Shown here: piece by piece, positions 1 to 8,853 of the stretch
Position numbering within the stretch: the stretch's first letter is position 1
How the letters are laid out: every line of letters starts with the position of its first letter
Source: CAVURS01 sp963834425
GTDB lineage: Bacteria > Actinomycetota > Actinomycetes > Actinomycetales > CAVURS01
Length of the DNA: 64,000 nt
NCBI GenBank assembly: GCA_963834425.1
Contig: CAWIBR010000013.1
Location: 372,001 to 436,000, forward strand
Direction: 5' to 3'
Notes under the pieces: model-generated
Database searches by the model: none
Told to the model about the DNA's origin: nothing
What the model saw: only the letters and a program-made list of their open reading frames with translations
Translations under genes and position numbers: made by a program

Positions 1-1056
1 CTCGACCCGGTCGCCGGCCAGACCGATCAGGACGTCGGCCAGCGCCTGCGGGTCGCCCGGCGGGACGAACACGGCGGCTTCGCCGAGCGAAACCCGTTGC
101 GGCACAGTGTCACTCGTCACTACGGCGCAGCCGGCGGCCGCGGCCTGGAAGACCTTGGTCGGCACGACCGACAGCGCCTTGGCCGTCGTCCCGAAGATGC
201 CCAGGCCCACGTCGCACCCGCTGACCAGGGCCGGCAGCTCATCGGCCGGGACCCAGTCCAGCCAGGTCACACCGGGCGCGCGGCCCGCGATCTGCTCAGC
301 CGCCGCCCGGTCCTGTCCGGTGCCGGCCAGCGTGGTCCGCACGGCGTCAGCCGGCAGGGCGCGCACGGCCTCGGCGATGGTCCGGGCGCCCTGCAGCGGG
401 GTGAACAGGCCGACGAAGACCGCGTGCAACGGCTCGGACGGCGGCCCGGCCACGTGCGCGGCGCCGGCGGCGAACCACTCGCGGGTCGCGCCCACCGGCA
501 CGACGACCGCACGCGACCGGCCACGGGCCGTGAGCTCGGTCAGCCGCTGCTCGGTGTCGACGAGCACGACGTCGGCCGCCCGCAGCGCCGTGGCGTCCAG
601 AGCTCGGAGCAGGCGTTCCTTCAGGCCGCCGGGGGAGGCCAGCCCTCGGTCACCGGCCGTGCCTGCCGCCGAGACCAGGTGGTCCAGGACGAGCACCGGG
701 CGGGCCGGTCCGCCCGGCCACGGCCGCCGCCATCGGCCCAGCGTGAGGAGCAACCGCGCCAGCAGCACGTCGAAATGACCCAGGTAGCCGACCAGGACCG
801 CGTCGTACGCCGCATCGCTCGCCGCGAGTCGTGGTCCGGCGTCGCGGATCAGGCGGGCCCAGCAGCCGAGCAGGCGGACCACCGCGAGGGGCAGCCGCCA
901 GGGCTGCTGGACCAGGCGGACGCGGTCGGCGGTCGAGAGCCCGAGCGGGTGCACCACCTGGTCCACGTCCTCGCCGTGATCGACCAGGCCCTCCAGGAGG
1001 ACGGCGACGCGAGGGTGCGCCTGGACGTCGTACGTCCCGAAAGCCAGCCAGCGCAC
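1..1056 (-). CDS. Glycosyltransferase family 4 (GT-B), C-terminus cut by window edge
   Basis: This frame reads from a GTG at 1056 out of the left edge, giving 352 residues without a stop. It opens with MRWLAFGTYDVQAHPRV, the usual Rossmann start of a GT4 enzyme. It later shows a sugar-nucleotide-binding half with ALVSGCDVGLGIFGTTAKA and VPTKVFQAAAAGCAVV, the conserved loop contacting the donor nucleotide. GT4 enzymes transfer sugars from activated donors to lipid or glycan acceptors at the membrane face. The frame is unbroken where I checked it at positions 1056, 477 and 120. A TACGGT hexamer lies 6 nt before the GTG, so the mRNA is probably leaderless. Acceptor and donor are unknown. Confidence 0.8.
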   Translation of the reverse strand, partial: MRWLAFGTYDVQAHPRVAVLLEGLVDHGEDVDQVVHPLGLSTADRVRLVQQPWRLPLAVVRLLGCWARLIRDAGPRLAASDAAYDAVLVGYLGHFDVLLARLLLTLGRWRRPWPGGPARPVLVLDHLVSAAGTAGDRGLASPGGLKERLLRALDATALRAADVVLVDTEQRLTELTARGRSRAVVVPVGATREWFAAGAAHVAGPPSEPLHAVFVGLFTPLQGARTIAEAVRALPADAVRTTLAGTGQDRAAAEQIAGRAPGVTWLDWVPADELPALVSGCDVGLGIFGTTAKALSVVPTKVFQAAAAGCAVVTSDTVPQRVSLGEAAVFVPPGDPQALADVLIGLAGDRVE

Positions 1057-1087
1057 GCGCCCACCGTAGTTGGCCTAGCCTGTGCCG
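1057..1087. promoter_or_regulatory. Divergent leaderless promoter pair (glycosyltransferase / LPG-synthase-like gene)
   Basis: On the minus strand a TACGGT -10 hexamer (1063-1068) lies 6 nt before the GTG at 1056. On the plus strand TAGCCT (1076-1081) lies 6 nt before the GTG at 1088. Neither start has a Shine-Dalgarno sequence. The two -10 boxes are only 7 bp apart, so polymerases could hardly occupy both at once. Confidence 0.6.
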
Positions 1088-1984
1088 GTGCTGCGCGTGG
1101 CTCGGTCCGTCGTAGCCGTGCTCGTCCTGGTCGCCGTGGCCGTCGCCGTCGCTCGCACCGGCCACTCGGCCGCCGCCGACATCCGCAGCATCCCGGCCTG
1201 GGCGCTGGTGGCGTCTGTGGCGTGTGTCCTCGCAGGGCTGGTGCCGACCGTGATGGCCTGGCGGATCCTGATGGCCGACCTGGGTTCGACCCTTCCGCTG
1301 CGGGCAGCGATCGGCGTCTTCTTCGTGGGCCAGCTGGGCAAGTACCTCCCCGGGTCGCTCTGGGTGGTACTCGCGCAGTCCGACCTGGCTTCACGGCACG
1401 ACGTGCCCCGGCGGCGGACGGCCGTCGTGGGACTTGTCCAGGTGGGGATCTCGATCGTGGTCGGCCTGGCTCTCGGCGTGCTCGCCGTGCCGGCCTTCGT
1501 CTCCGGCGGCCACAACCGGATCTGGCTCCTGTCGCTCGCAGCCATTCCCATCGGCGCCGTGATCCTGCACCCGCCGATCCTGAATCGCCTTGTGGCGTAT
1601 GGACTTCAGCGTTTGCACCGGGAGCCGCTCGAGCACGACTTCAGCCGCAGGGCCGTCGCCGGCGCGGCGGCAGCCAGCACCGTGGCCTGGCTTCTGATCG
1701 GGATGCACCTGTGGGTCTTGGCCGTGGCCCTGCACGCGCCGCCCGGTCAGGCCGTGTTGGCGGCCACCTTCGGCTACGTGCTCGCGGCGTCGATCGGCAT
1801 CCTGGTCGTCTTCACCCCGGCGGGCCTCGGGGCCCGGGACGTGATCGTCGTCCTGACCCTGTCGAGCGTCATGCCGCGTTCGGCCGCCACCGCAGCGGCG
1901 ATCCTCTCCCGGCTGATGGTGCTCGTCGCTGACCTGATCGCCGCGACCCTGGGCTGGCTGGTCGAGCGCGGTGAGCGCGCGTGA
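1088..1984 (+). CDS. Lysylphosphatidylglycerol synthase-type transmembrane protein
   Basis: This 298-residue protein is almost entirely hydrophobic helices. The signature GQLGKYLPGSLWVVLAQ sits near residues 80-96, as in the flippase-like membrane domain of MprF/AglD/YbhN proteins. The conserved TPAGLGARD motif near the C-terminus also fits that domain. It lacks the soluble aminoacyl-transfer domain of full MprF. Such stand-alone domains often sit beside glycosyltransferases and are thought to move or modify lipid-linked substrates. I chose the GTG at 1088 because a TAGCCT hexamer ends 6 nt upstream; GTG at 1082 is the in-frame alternative. It overlaps the next gene by 4 nt. Confidence 0.75.
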   Translation: MLRVARSVVAVLVLVAVAVAVARTGHSAAADIRSIPAWALVASVACVLAGLVPTVMAWRILMADLGSTLPLRAAIGVFFVGQLGKYLPGSLWVVLAQSDLASRHDVPRRRTAVVGLVQVGISIVVGLALGVLAVPAFVSGGHNRIWLLSLAAIPIGAVILHPPILNRLVAYGLQRLHREPLEHDFSRRAVAGAAAASTVAWLLIGMHLWVLAVALHAPPGQAVLAATFGYVLAASIGILVVFTPAGLGARDVIVVLTLSSVMPRSAATAAAILSRLMVLVADLIAATLGWLVERGERA

Positions 1985-2913
1985 CCGACGACTCCCGCGT
2001 CTCGTTGCGGCGGACCTGGCGACCCGGCCGGCCGGTGCCCCTCGGTTCGATCATGGGCATCTTCCGGCATGGGGGCGGGGACCCGGCGTACCAGCGCGAT
2101 CAGGACGGCACGATCTGGCGGGCCTGCGGCACCCCGCAGGGCCCGGTGACCCTGCGGCTCAGCGCGCGTCCGGCCGACGCCGAGGTGGACGGCGAGGCGT
2201 GGGGTCCAGGCGCGGCCTGGATCCTTGATGGCTTGCCGCGGCTGCTCGGCGAGGAGGACGACCCCAGCGGCTTCGAGCCGCGGCACGAGGTGCTGCGGCA
2301 GGCGGCCCGGCGGCACGGTGGGTGGCGGGTGCCTCGCTCGGGACTGGTCCTGGAGTCGCTCGCGCCGGCCGCCGTCGAGCAGCTGGTCACCGGTCAGGAG
2401 GCTTTTCGCAGCTGGCGACTCCTGCTGGTCCGGCACGGCGAGCCCGCGCCCGGGCCGGGTGCCGAGCGCGGAATGCGGGTGCCCCCCAGCGCTCCGGTCT
2501 GGCGGACGGTGCCGTCGTGGGCCTGGCTGCAGGCCGGGGTCGACCCGAAACGCTCGGCCGTCGTCGTCCGGGCCGCGGCCGTCTCCGGCCGACTGGAGGC
2601 GACGGTCGGCCGCTCCGGCCCGGAGGCCGAACGCGTGTTGCGGGCGCTGCCGGGCGTCGGGGTCTGGACGGCGGCCGAAGTGCGGCAACGCGCGCATGGC
2701 GATGCCGACGCGGTGAGCTTCGGCGACTACCACGTGGCCAAGAACATCGGCTGGGCCTTGCTGGGGCAGGAGATCGACGACGATGCGCTGGCCGAGCTGC
2801 TGGAGCCCTACCGCCCCCATCGGTACCGCGTGCAACGGCTGCTCGAGCTGGTCGGTGCGACCCGCCCGCGGCACGGGCCCCGGCTCGCGCCGCGCACCCA
2901 CCTGCCGGGGTGA
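1981..2913 (+). CDS. DNA-3-methyladenine glycosylase-like protein (HhH-GPD, AlkA type)
   Basis: This 310-residue protein fits base-excision repair of alkylated purines. The C-terminal half holds a helix-hairpin-helix, LRALPGVGVWTAAEVRQRA. It is followed by VSFGDYHVAKNIGWAL, where the Asp of FGDYH matches the catalytic aspartate of HhH-GPD glycosylases. The N-terminal half is an AlkA-like lead-in without a visible Ada methyltransferase domain. Translation is probably coupled to the upstream membrane gene through a GTGA overlap. The stop codon directly abuts that of cofE on the other strand, with no bases between. Confidence 0.8.
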   Translation: MTDDSRVSLRRTWRPGRPVPLGSIMGIFRHGGGDPAYQRDQDGTIWRACGTPQGPVTLRLSARPADAEVDGEAWGPGAAWILDGLPRLLGEEDDPSGFEPRHEVLRQAARRHGGWRVPRSGLVLESLAPAAVEQLVTGQEAFRSWRLLLVRHGEPAPGPGAERGMRVPPSAPVWRTVPSWAWLQAGVDPKRSAVVVRAAAVSGRLEATVGRSGPEAERVLRALPGVGVWTAAEVRQRAHGDADAVSFGDYHVAKNIGWALLGQEIDDDALAELLEPYRPHRYRVQRLLELVGATRPRHGPRLAPRTHLPG

Positions 2914-3984
2914 CTAGTCGACCAGCTCGCGGATGACGAAGCGGGTGTCGTCGTCCCGGCCGACCGACGTCGCGAGGTGCTCCGACCACAGCGCGACGTG
3001 CAGGCGTGCGACCGCCGAACCCAGTGCGTACGACGAGCCGCCGGCCAGCTCGATCGACACCTCGCCCATCGCGTCGTTGACGCTGCCGGTCACCAGGTTC
3101 GGATGCGCGGCCAGGGCGAGGGTCAGGGCCCGATTGGCCCGGGCAGCAACGGTTTCCGGAGCCACCGACGGCGGCGGCACCGAGTCGTCCGGCGCGCGTT
3201 CGCCCGCTCGCAGGGCCGCCCGGACCGCCTCGACGTGGCCATAGCGGAACCAGTCCTGCCAGGAGTCGAGCCCGGTGCCTCGAAGGCTCGGACGCACCCC
3301 CGGACCGTCGTCGGCGTTGACGTAGCGGTCAAGGCCGCCGATCAGTGCGGCCGGGACGCCGTCGAGCTTGCCCTTGGCCAGGTCCGCGGCAGCGGCGACC
3401 TCGTCGGCGATGGCCCGGACGGTGACCTCGAGCCGGTTGCCATGGGTGTCCACCTGGCCGCGCAGGTCCTCCAGCACGGTGAGGCCGGCCGCTCCGAGGG
3501 CGAAATCGGTCACGCCGTCGCGCCAGGGACGGCCCGACGTGTCGGCGATGACCAGGCCGAAGACGACGTCGTGGGCCAGGGCGGTCAGGCGCGCGCGCAC
3601 CACCCGGGCCTCGTGGTCGCAGTCCGCGGGCAGCACGAGGACCTCGTCCGGCCGGGCGTTGGAGGAGTCGGCGCCGGCCGCGGCCATGACCGGCCCGGCC
3701 GCGGCCTCGACGATGACGGTGTCCCCGACCGGGCTCCGCCGGCGGGCCACCACCCGCACGGTCTGCTCGGCGACGACGTCGGCCCTTGCCGAGTTGGCGC
3801 GGACCAGACCGAGCGCCTTGGAGACGACCTTGCTCGACACGACCAGCACATCACCGTCGCGCAGGGCCAGGTCGCTGGCCGCGAGTCCCGCGGCGAGCAG
3901 TCCGGCCAGGTCGTCGCCCGGCCGGACCTCCGGGATGCCGGTGACCGGCCGGATGTCGACGCGGGCCGGTCCGGCCGCGCTCAC
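2914..3984 (-). CDS. cofE: Coenzyme F420:L-glutamate ligase
   Basis: CofE/FbiB adds gamma-linked glutamates to F420-0 using GTP. The first 240 residues carry family blocks: DGDVLVVSSKVVSKALG, the metal-binding VFGLVIADTSGRPWRDGVTDFALG and EVAAAADLAKGKLDGVPAALI in overlapping order. At 356 residues it is longer than archaeal CofE (about 250) but shorter than mycobacterial FbiB (about 450). The last 110 residues do not look like the FMN-binding nitroreductase domain of FbiB. The GTG start overlaps the cofD stop by 4 nt, which fixes the start and suggests coupled translation. Confidence 0.9.
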   Translation of the reverse strand: MSAAGPARVDIRPVTGIPEVRPGDDLAGLLAAGLAASDLALRDGDVLVVSSKVVSKALGLVRANSARADVVAEQTVRVVARRRSPVGDTVIVEAAAGPVMAAAGADSSNARPDEVLVLPADCDHEARVVRARLTALAHDVVFGLVIADTSGRPWRDGVTDFALGAAGLTVLEDLRGQVDTHGNRLEVTVRAIADEVAAAADLAKGKLDGVPAALIGGLDRYVNADDGPGVRPSLRGTGLDSWQDWFRYGHVEAVRAALRAGERAPDDSVPPPSVAPETVAARANRALTLALAAHPNLVTGSVNDAMGEVSIELAGGSSYALGSAVARLHVALWSEHLATSVGRDDDTRFVIRELVD

Positions 3985-4994
3985 CGGTCGGCCGTGGCGG
4001 GGGAGCGCAGCCCGAGAGCCAGATCGAGGGCGGCGCCGGCGATCTCGGCAGCGGCGGCGACGTCGTGCATGAGGAGCGGCCGGGCCTGCACGACCAGGCG
4101 GTCGTCGACCGAACCGGGAGCAGGCTGGTCGCCGGAGTCGACCAGCCAACCGTCCAGGAAGTCGGCGTAGAGCCCGGCGACGGCCGCGGCAGTGGAGTCG
4201 ACGCCGATGGCGGCCAGACAGGCGTCGGCGTGCCCGCGGACCGGTCGGCCGCCGACGAGCGGGCACACCCCGACAACCGGAGCGCGGGTGCCCCGGATCG
4301 CCTCGCGGACCTCGGGAACCCCCAGGATGATGCCGATCGAGACCACCGGGTTCGACGGCGGCAGCAGGATCACGTCGGCCTCGCGGATGGCCTCCAGGAC
4401 CCCGGGACCGGGCCGGGCCTGCTCGATGCCGAGGGCCACGATCTGACGGGCCGGCACGGCGGCCCGCAGCCGGACCCACCACTCCTGGAAGTGGATGGCC
4501 TTCGTCTCGCTCGCCCCACCGCCGTCGCTATCGATCACCACGTGGGTCTCGACCGGATCATCGGTCATGGGCAGCAACCGGATCCGCTGCTCAGGCAGCC
4601 CCCATCGCGCGCACAGCGCCTCCGTGGCCCGGCTGAGGGGGTAGCCCAGGTCGAGCATCTGGCTGCGGGCGATGTGGGTGGCGAAGTCGCGGTCGCCGAG
4701 CCCGAACCACTGGGGTTGCACGCCGTACGCCGCGAGCTCGGCCTGCACCGCGTGGCTCTCATCGGCTCGGCCCCAGCCCTGGCCTTCGTCGATGCCGCCG
4801 CCGAGGGTGTACATCACGGTGTCCAGATCCGGGCAGACACGCAGGCCGAAGAGCGTGATGTCGTCGCCCGTGTTGCCGATCACCGTGATGTCGGCCTCTC
4901 GGAGCGAGGGGTCACCGCTGGCGTCCAGGTAGGCCCGAAGCCCGCGCAGGAAGCGGGCGCCGCCGACCCCGCCCGCAAGTGCCGTTATCTGCAT
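3981..4994 (-). CDS. cofD: 2-phospho-L-lactate (phosphoenolpyruvate) transferase of F420 synthesis
   Basis: CofD/FbiA moves a phospholactyl or phosphoenolpyruvyl group to the deazaflavin Fo, giving (dehydro-)F420-0. The 337-residue product shows the full family pattern: ALAGGVGGARFLRGL at the N-terminus for nucleotide binding, VIGNTGDDITLFGLRVCPDLD, and LPPSNPVVSIGIILG near residue 220. It is the first gene of a cofD-cofE operon divergent from whiB2, the same pairing as fbiA-fbiB next to whiB2 in mycobacteria. A CAGACT hexamer lies 6 nt before the ATG, so the message may be leaderless. No Fo synthase or guanylyltransferase gene is in the window. Confidence 0.95.
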   Translation of the reverse strand: MQITALAGGVGGARFLRGLRAYLDASGDPSLREADITVIGNTGDDITLFGLRVCPDLDTVMYTLGGGIDEGQGWGRADESHAVQAELAAYGVQPQWFGLGDRDFATHIARSQMLDLGYPLSRATEALCARWGLPEQRIRLLPMTDDPVETHVVIDSDGGGASETKAIHFQEWWVRLRAAVPARQIVALGIEQARPGPGVLEAIREADVILLPPSNPVVSIGIILGVPEVREAIRGTRAPVVGVCPLVGGRPVRGHADACLAAIGVDSTAAAVAGLYADFLDGWLVDSGDQPAPGSVDDRLVVQARPLLMHDVAAAAEIAGAALDLALGLRSPATADR

Positions 4995-5006
4995 ACGACA
5001 AGTCTG
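4995..5006 (-). promoter_or_regulatory. Putative leaderless -10 box of cofD
   Basis: The minus strand reads CAGACT at 5001-5006, then 6 nt, then the cofD ATG. No ribosome-binding site separates them. The first base departs from TANNNT, so confidence is moderate. Confidence 0.4.
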
Positions 5007-5059
5007 TCAGCCCCTTGCGGCCCGGCGAGCGGGGAGCCTTGGAGCGCCTCACAACCGGA

Positions 5060-5074
5060 TGACAACGGTTGTCA
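5060..5074. promoter_or_regulatory. 15-bp palindrome between cofD and whiB2
   Basis: The sequence TGACAAC-G-GTTGTCA is a perfect inverted repeat with 7-bp arms around one base. It lies 65 bp before the cofD start and 205 bp before the whiB2 start. It is shaped like a dimeric repressor operator. I do not recognise the protein that would bind it. Confidence 0.45.
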
Positions 5075-5164
5075 GGAGGAGACCGTTTCCGGGGGTGGCA
5101 GCACGAACATTCGATGACCTGTTCGACTACCGGCCCAGAACTTGTGGAGATATCACTGTTCGGC

Positions 5165-5194
5165 TTGACTCCGGACGTATGACACGCGTGTAAT
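5165..5194 (+). promoter_or_regulatory. whiB2 promoter with overlapping BldD-like box
   Basis: A -35 TTGACT (5165-5170) and -10 TGTAAT (5189-5194) are separated by 18 bp, close to the housekeeping sigma consensus. The palindrome TGACACGCGTGTAA (5180-5193) overlaps the -10. It has the TNAC...GTNA half-sites known for the developmental repressor BldD, of which whiB is a known target in Streptomyces. The half sequence ACACGCGT recurs at 5228-5235. The predicted leader to the GTG at 5279 is about 80 nt. Confidence 0.55.
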
Positions 5195-5278
5195 TCCAGT
5201 CATGTCATCCGGCTGGGGGGCTGTTGGACACGCGTCGCGTTGGTCGCGCGACGGTCGTCGAGGGGCGAGGAGAGAGCC

Positions 5279-5608
5279 GTGCATGAGTTGAAGCTGATCG
5301 GGGACACCACGAGCACCACTGATCTCATCGGGCCGGTCGCGCAGGCAGCGGTCGATGTCCTGAGCGAGGTTGACGACGGCGACGAGGGGGAGCTGGGCTG
5401 GCAGGAGCGCGCGCTGTGCGCACAGACCGATCCGGAGGCGTTCTTCCCGGAGAAGGGCGGGTCCACGCGCGAGGCCAAGAAGGTCTGCATCGGCTGCGAT
5501 GTGAGGGGCGAGTGCCTGGAGTACGCCTTGGCCAACGACGAGCGGTTCGGCATCTGGGGCGGCTTGAGCGAGCGCGAGCGCCGCAAGCTGAAGAAGCGCG
5601 CCGTCTGA
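5279..5608 (+). CDS. whiB2: WhiB-family iron-sulfur transcriptional regulator (WhiB2/WhmD type)
   Basis: WhiB proteins bind a 4Fe-4S cluster and act with sigma factor region 4. WhiB2/WhmD controls septation and sporulation genes and works with WhiA. This 109-residue protein has the four cluster cysteines in the order C-Xn-CIGC-x5-C, followed by the turn GIWGGLSERER and a basic tail (RRKLKKRAV). I chose the GTG at 5279 because AGGAGAG lies 6 nt upstream; an upstream TTG at 5240 would add 13 residues with no ribosome-binding site. Its place beside cofD-cofE matches mycobacterial whiB2 (Rv3260c) next to fbiA-fbiB. Confidence 0.93.
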   Translation: MHELKLIGDTTSTTDLIGPVAQAAVDVLSEVDDGDEGELGWQERALCAQTDPEAFFPEKGGSTREAKKVCIGCDVRGECLEYALANDERFGIWGGLSERERRKLKKRAV

Positions 5609-5648
5609 GCGGGCCGCCGGCCCGACAGATGTCCGCCCAGGCGCCTCG

Positions 5649-8600
5649 ATGACGTTGATCGCGAACTCCTCCCAGGTTTCGGTGGAGGACTCCGAGCGCG
5701 CTGGCGATGTGGGCCCGGGCGTGGCCGAGGCCCGCTCCGGACCGCCGACCATCACGGCCGTACTCGTTGCTCACGACGGCGCCACGTGGCTGCCCCGGGC
5801 GTTGGCGGCCCTGGCGGCGCAGACCCGAGGGCCTGATCGTGTCGTGGCGGTCGACACCGGTTCGCGGGACGAGACCCCGGGCCTGCTGCGCCGAGCGCTC
5901 GGCGCCGGACAGGTGACGACGATCGGCCGGGATGCGGGCTTCGGCGCAGCGGTGCAGGCCGGTCTCGCGGCCGCTGCCAGCGCCGGCTCCAGCGATGGCG
6001 ACAGCCCGCAAGGCCAGGAGTGGCTCTGGTTGCTGCACGACGACTGCGCTCCGGAGCCGGAGGCGCTGCGGCGGCTGCTCGACGCCGTACGCCGCTCGCC
6101 CTCGATCGGAGTCGCCGGGCCGAAGCTCGTCTCCTGGGACGACCCTGACGTGCTGCTGGAGGTCGGCCTGACCACCTCCCGCGGCGGCCGCCGGCGCACC
6201 GACATCGAGCCCGGTGAGCGCGACCAGGGTCAGCAGGATCACCGCTCCGACGTGCTGGCCGTCGGCACCGCAGGGATGCTCGTCCGCCGCGACCTGTGGG
6301 ACCGACTCGGCGGGCTCGACCCGTCCCTGCCGATCTTCCGCGACGACATCGACTTCGGCTGGCGGGCCCAGTTGGCCGGTCAGCGCGTCGTGGTCGTCCC
6401 GGACGCCAAGGTCGCCGACGCCCAGGCGAGCAGTCGGGGTGCCCGGGCCGTCGACGCGGTCCGCGGCGCGCCACGCCGGGTGGACCGGACCCACGGCCTG
6501 CAGGTCGCGATGAACGGCGCATCGCTGATCGCGGTGCCGTTCCTCTTGGCCTGGTTCGCGATCGGCGGCCTGCTGCGGGCGCTCGGCCTGCTGATCGCGA
6601 AGGCGCCGCGCCGGGCCTACGACGAACTGGTCTCCTCCTGGGCCGCCGTCCTGACCCCGTGGCGGGTCGTCGCCAGCCGGTGGCGGGCGCGAGGCACTCG
6701 GGAAGTCCCGCGCCGCGACATCGCGCAGCTGCTGGCCCCGCGGCGTACGGCGTTCGAGGGCGTGGCCGAGGCCTTCTCCGGCTCACTCGCCGCGCGGCGG
6801 CACGAGGTGCTGGGCGGTCCGGGGGCCGAGACCGGACCCGGTGCCGAGGAGGCCGAGAACGCCGAGATCGTTCGTACCCGGCTGACCAGCCGGATCCTGA
6901 CCAACCCCGGGCTGATCGCCGTCGTGGCGACGGCTGCCGTGACCGCCGCGCTGGCCCGCCGGTTGATCGGGAGCGGCACGCTGCTCGGCGGTCAGCTGCT
7001 GACCTACAACGCCTCCGCCGGGCAGGTGTGGCACTCCTACGTGGACGGTTGGACGGGCAGCGGTCTGGGCACCGACGCGCCGCCCTCGCCCTACCGCGCG
7101 GTCATGGCTGGGCTGGCCTGGGTCCTCCAACCGCTCTCGGCGCAGCCGTCCGGACTGGCCGTCAGTGTCCTGCTGATCGGGGCGCTGCCGCTCTCGGCCC
7201 TCACCGCCTATCTCGCGGCCGGCACCGTCCTGCGCAACCGCTGGATCCGGGCCTGGGCGGCCCTGACCTGGGCCACGCTCCCGACCGTGACGGGGGCGCT
7301 CGCCTCCGGACGGGTCGGCGCGTCGGTGGTGCACGTGCTGCTTCCGCTCGTGGTGCTGGGCTTCGCTCGGACGCTGCGCCGGCCCGGTTCGAGCACCGCG
7401 GCGTACGCCGGCGGTCTGGCCCTCGCCGTCACTGGTGTCTTCGCGCCCGTGCTGCTGCTCGTCGGCGCCGGGGTGGCGCTCATCGCCCTGGTCCTGGGCG
7501 GCTGGGCCCGGCGCGCACGGGCCCTCCTCCTGATCGCGGTGCCCGCCGTCCTGCTGGCGCCGTGGCTCTCGACGCTGTGGGATGACCCCCGGCAGCTGTT
7601 GGCTGGGCCGGGTCTGCTGACGACCACCGGCGGCGGTCGTCCGGTCGACCTGCTGTTGCTCCACCCGGCCGGCGGCAGCTATCTCTGGTTGAGCGTGCCG
7701 TTGCTGGTTGCTGGGGCCGCCGGCCTGCTGCGCCGCGGCGGCTCGTGGCTGCTCGCCGGCTGCGGGCTGCTCGGCCTCGCCGGACTGGCTCTGGCGCTCG
7801 GACTGCCCCGGGTCGCCATCGCGACCGGCACCCCGGCCACCGTGGGCGCCGGGCTGCACGGCTCGCTGAGCGGCTGGGCCGGGACGGGGATCGACCTGCT
7901 CGCGATCGCCGCCCTCGTCGCGACCCTGCACGGCATCGACGGCCTGCCCGCACGGCTTGTCCCGCTTCAAGTTCGGCTGGCGCCAGCTCGTGCTGGCTCC
8001 GCTGGCCGTCGCCGCCGTCCTCGCGACGGTCGCGACCGTCGTGCTCCTGGTGATGCACCCGATCCACGGCCCGGTGCGGCGCAGCGCCGCCAGGCAGCTG
8101 CCGGCCGTCGCCGTCGATCAGGCGGCGAGTCCCTACGCCACCCGCACGTTGGTGCTCGCGGCGTCCGGGTCGGGCACGGTCGGCTACCAGCTGGTCGGTG
8201 CAGAGGTCGGCGACGCCGCGCTGACCTTGCCGCTGCCGGACGCCGACCCCATGGTCGCCCGGACGACCCAGACCCTGCTCGACACCAGCGGTGACGTGCA
8301 GGCGAGCGGCGCCAGCGATGCGTTGCAGCGGCTCGGGATCGGGTTTGTCGTCGTGGCCGTGCCGGTGCCGGCCGCCGTGGAGCAGCAGCTCGACATCACC
8401 TCGGGGCTGACCCGGCTCGGGCAGAGCGGCGGCTACGCCCTCTGGCGGGTCGAGCCGACAGTCACCTCGACGGCCAAGCAGGCCCAACCCCAGCCGCCCG
8501 CCCGGGTGCGGCTGCTGGACGCCAGTGGTCGCCTTGTGCAGGACGTGCCCGTTGCCGGCCCGAACGCGCACGTCGACACCACGGTGCCCGCCGGTGGCGC

Positions 8601-8853
8601 TGGGCGGACCCTGGTCCTCGCGCAGCCGACCAGCGCGCGCTGGCAGGCGACGCTCAACGACCTTCCGCTGCAACCGGTGAACCGCGCTGGGCTGCAGGCC
8701 TTCACCCTGCCGGCCGGCGGCGGGCACCTCGTGGTGCAGGCTAGGGACGACCGCCATCGACTGCTGCTGGTCCAGGGGATCGGCTTCATCATCATCGTGC
8801 TGCTGGCGCTGCCCATCGGGCGCCGTCGCCGGAGCGACGAGGTGATCGGATGA
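5649..8853 (+). CDS. Large GT2 glycosyltransferase with polytopic membrane domain (one frameshift)
   Basis: The N-terminal 270 residues form a GT-A domain: TAVLVAHDGATWLPRALAAL, VDTGSRDETPG, the metal-binding LLHDDCAPEPEAL and FRDDIDFGWRAQLAG. A hydrophobic segment near residue 295 follows. Residues 420-770 carry about ten membrane helices, and an outside domain of about 280 residues ends in the helix GIGFIIIVLLALPIG. The frame breaks near 7955: the reading LPARLSRFKFGWRQ is restored by removing one G from GCACGGCTTG. Otherwise the second part would start at a TTG at 7957. This architecture, with DUF5719 next, is standard in actinomycetes near whiB. It probably builds or moves cell-envelope glycans. 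Corrected length is about 1067 residues. Confidence 0.75.

Noticed and set aside
97..1932. Long open frame of 611 codons on the plus strand
   Set aside because: Its product is Arg/Gly/Pro-rich and antisense to the glycosyltransferase, and then runs out of frame over the membrane protein gene. This is typical of a G+C-rich shadow frame.
7957..8853. Separate gene starting at a TTG after the GT2 membrane domain
   Set aside because: The protein continues smoothly from the upstream frame after removal of one base, there is no ribosome-binding site, and large GT2 proteins of this kind normally include this C-terminal domain.
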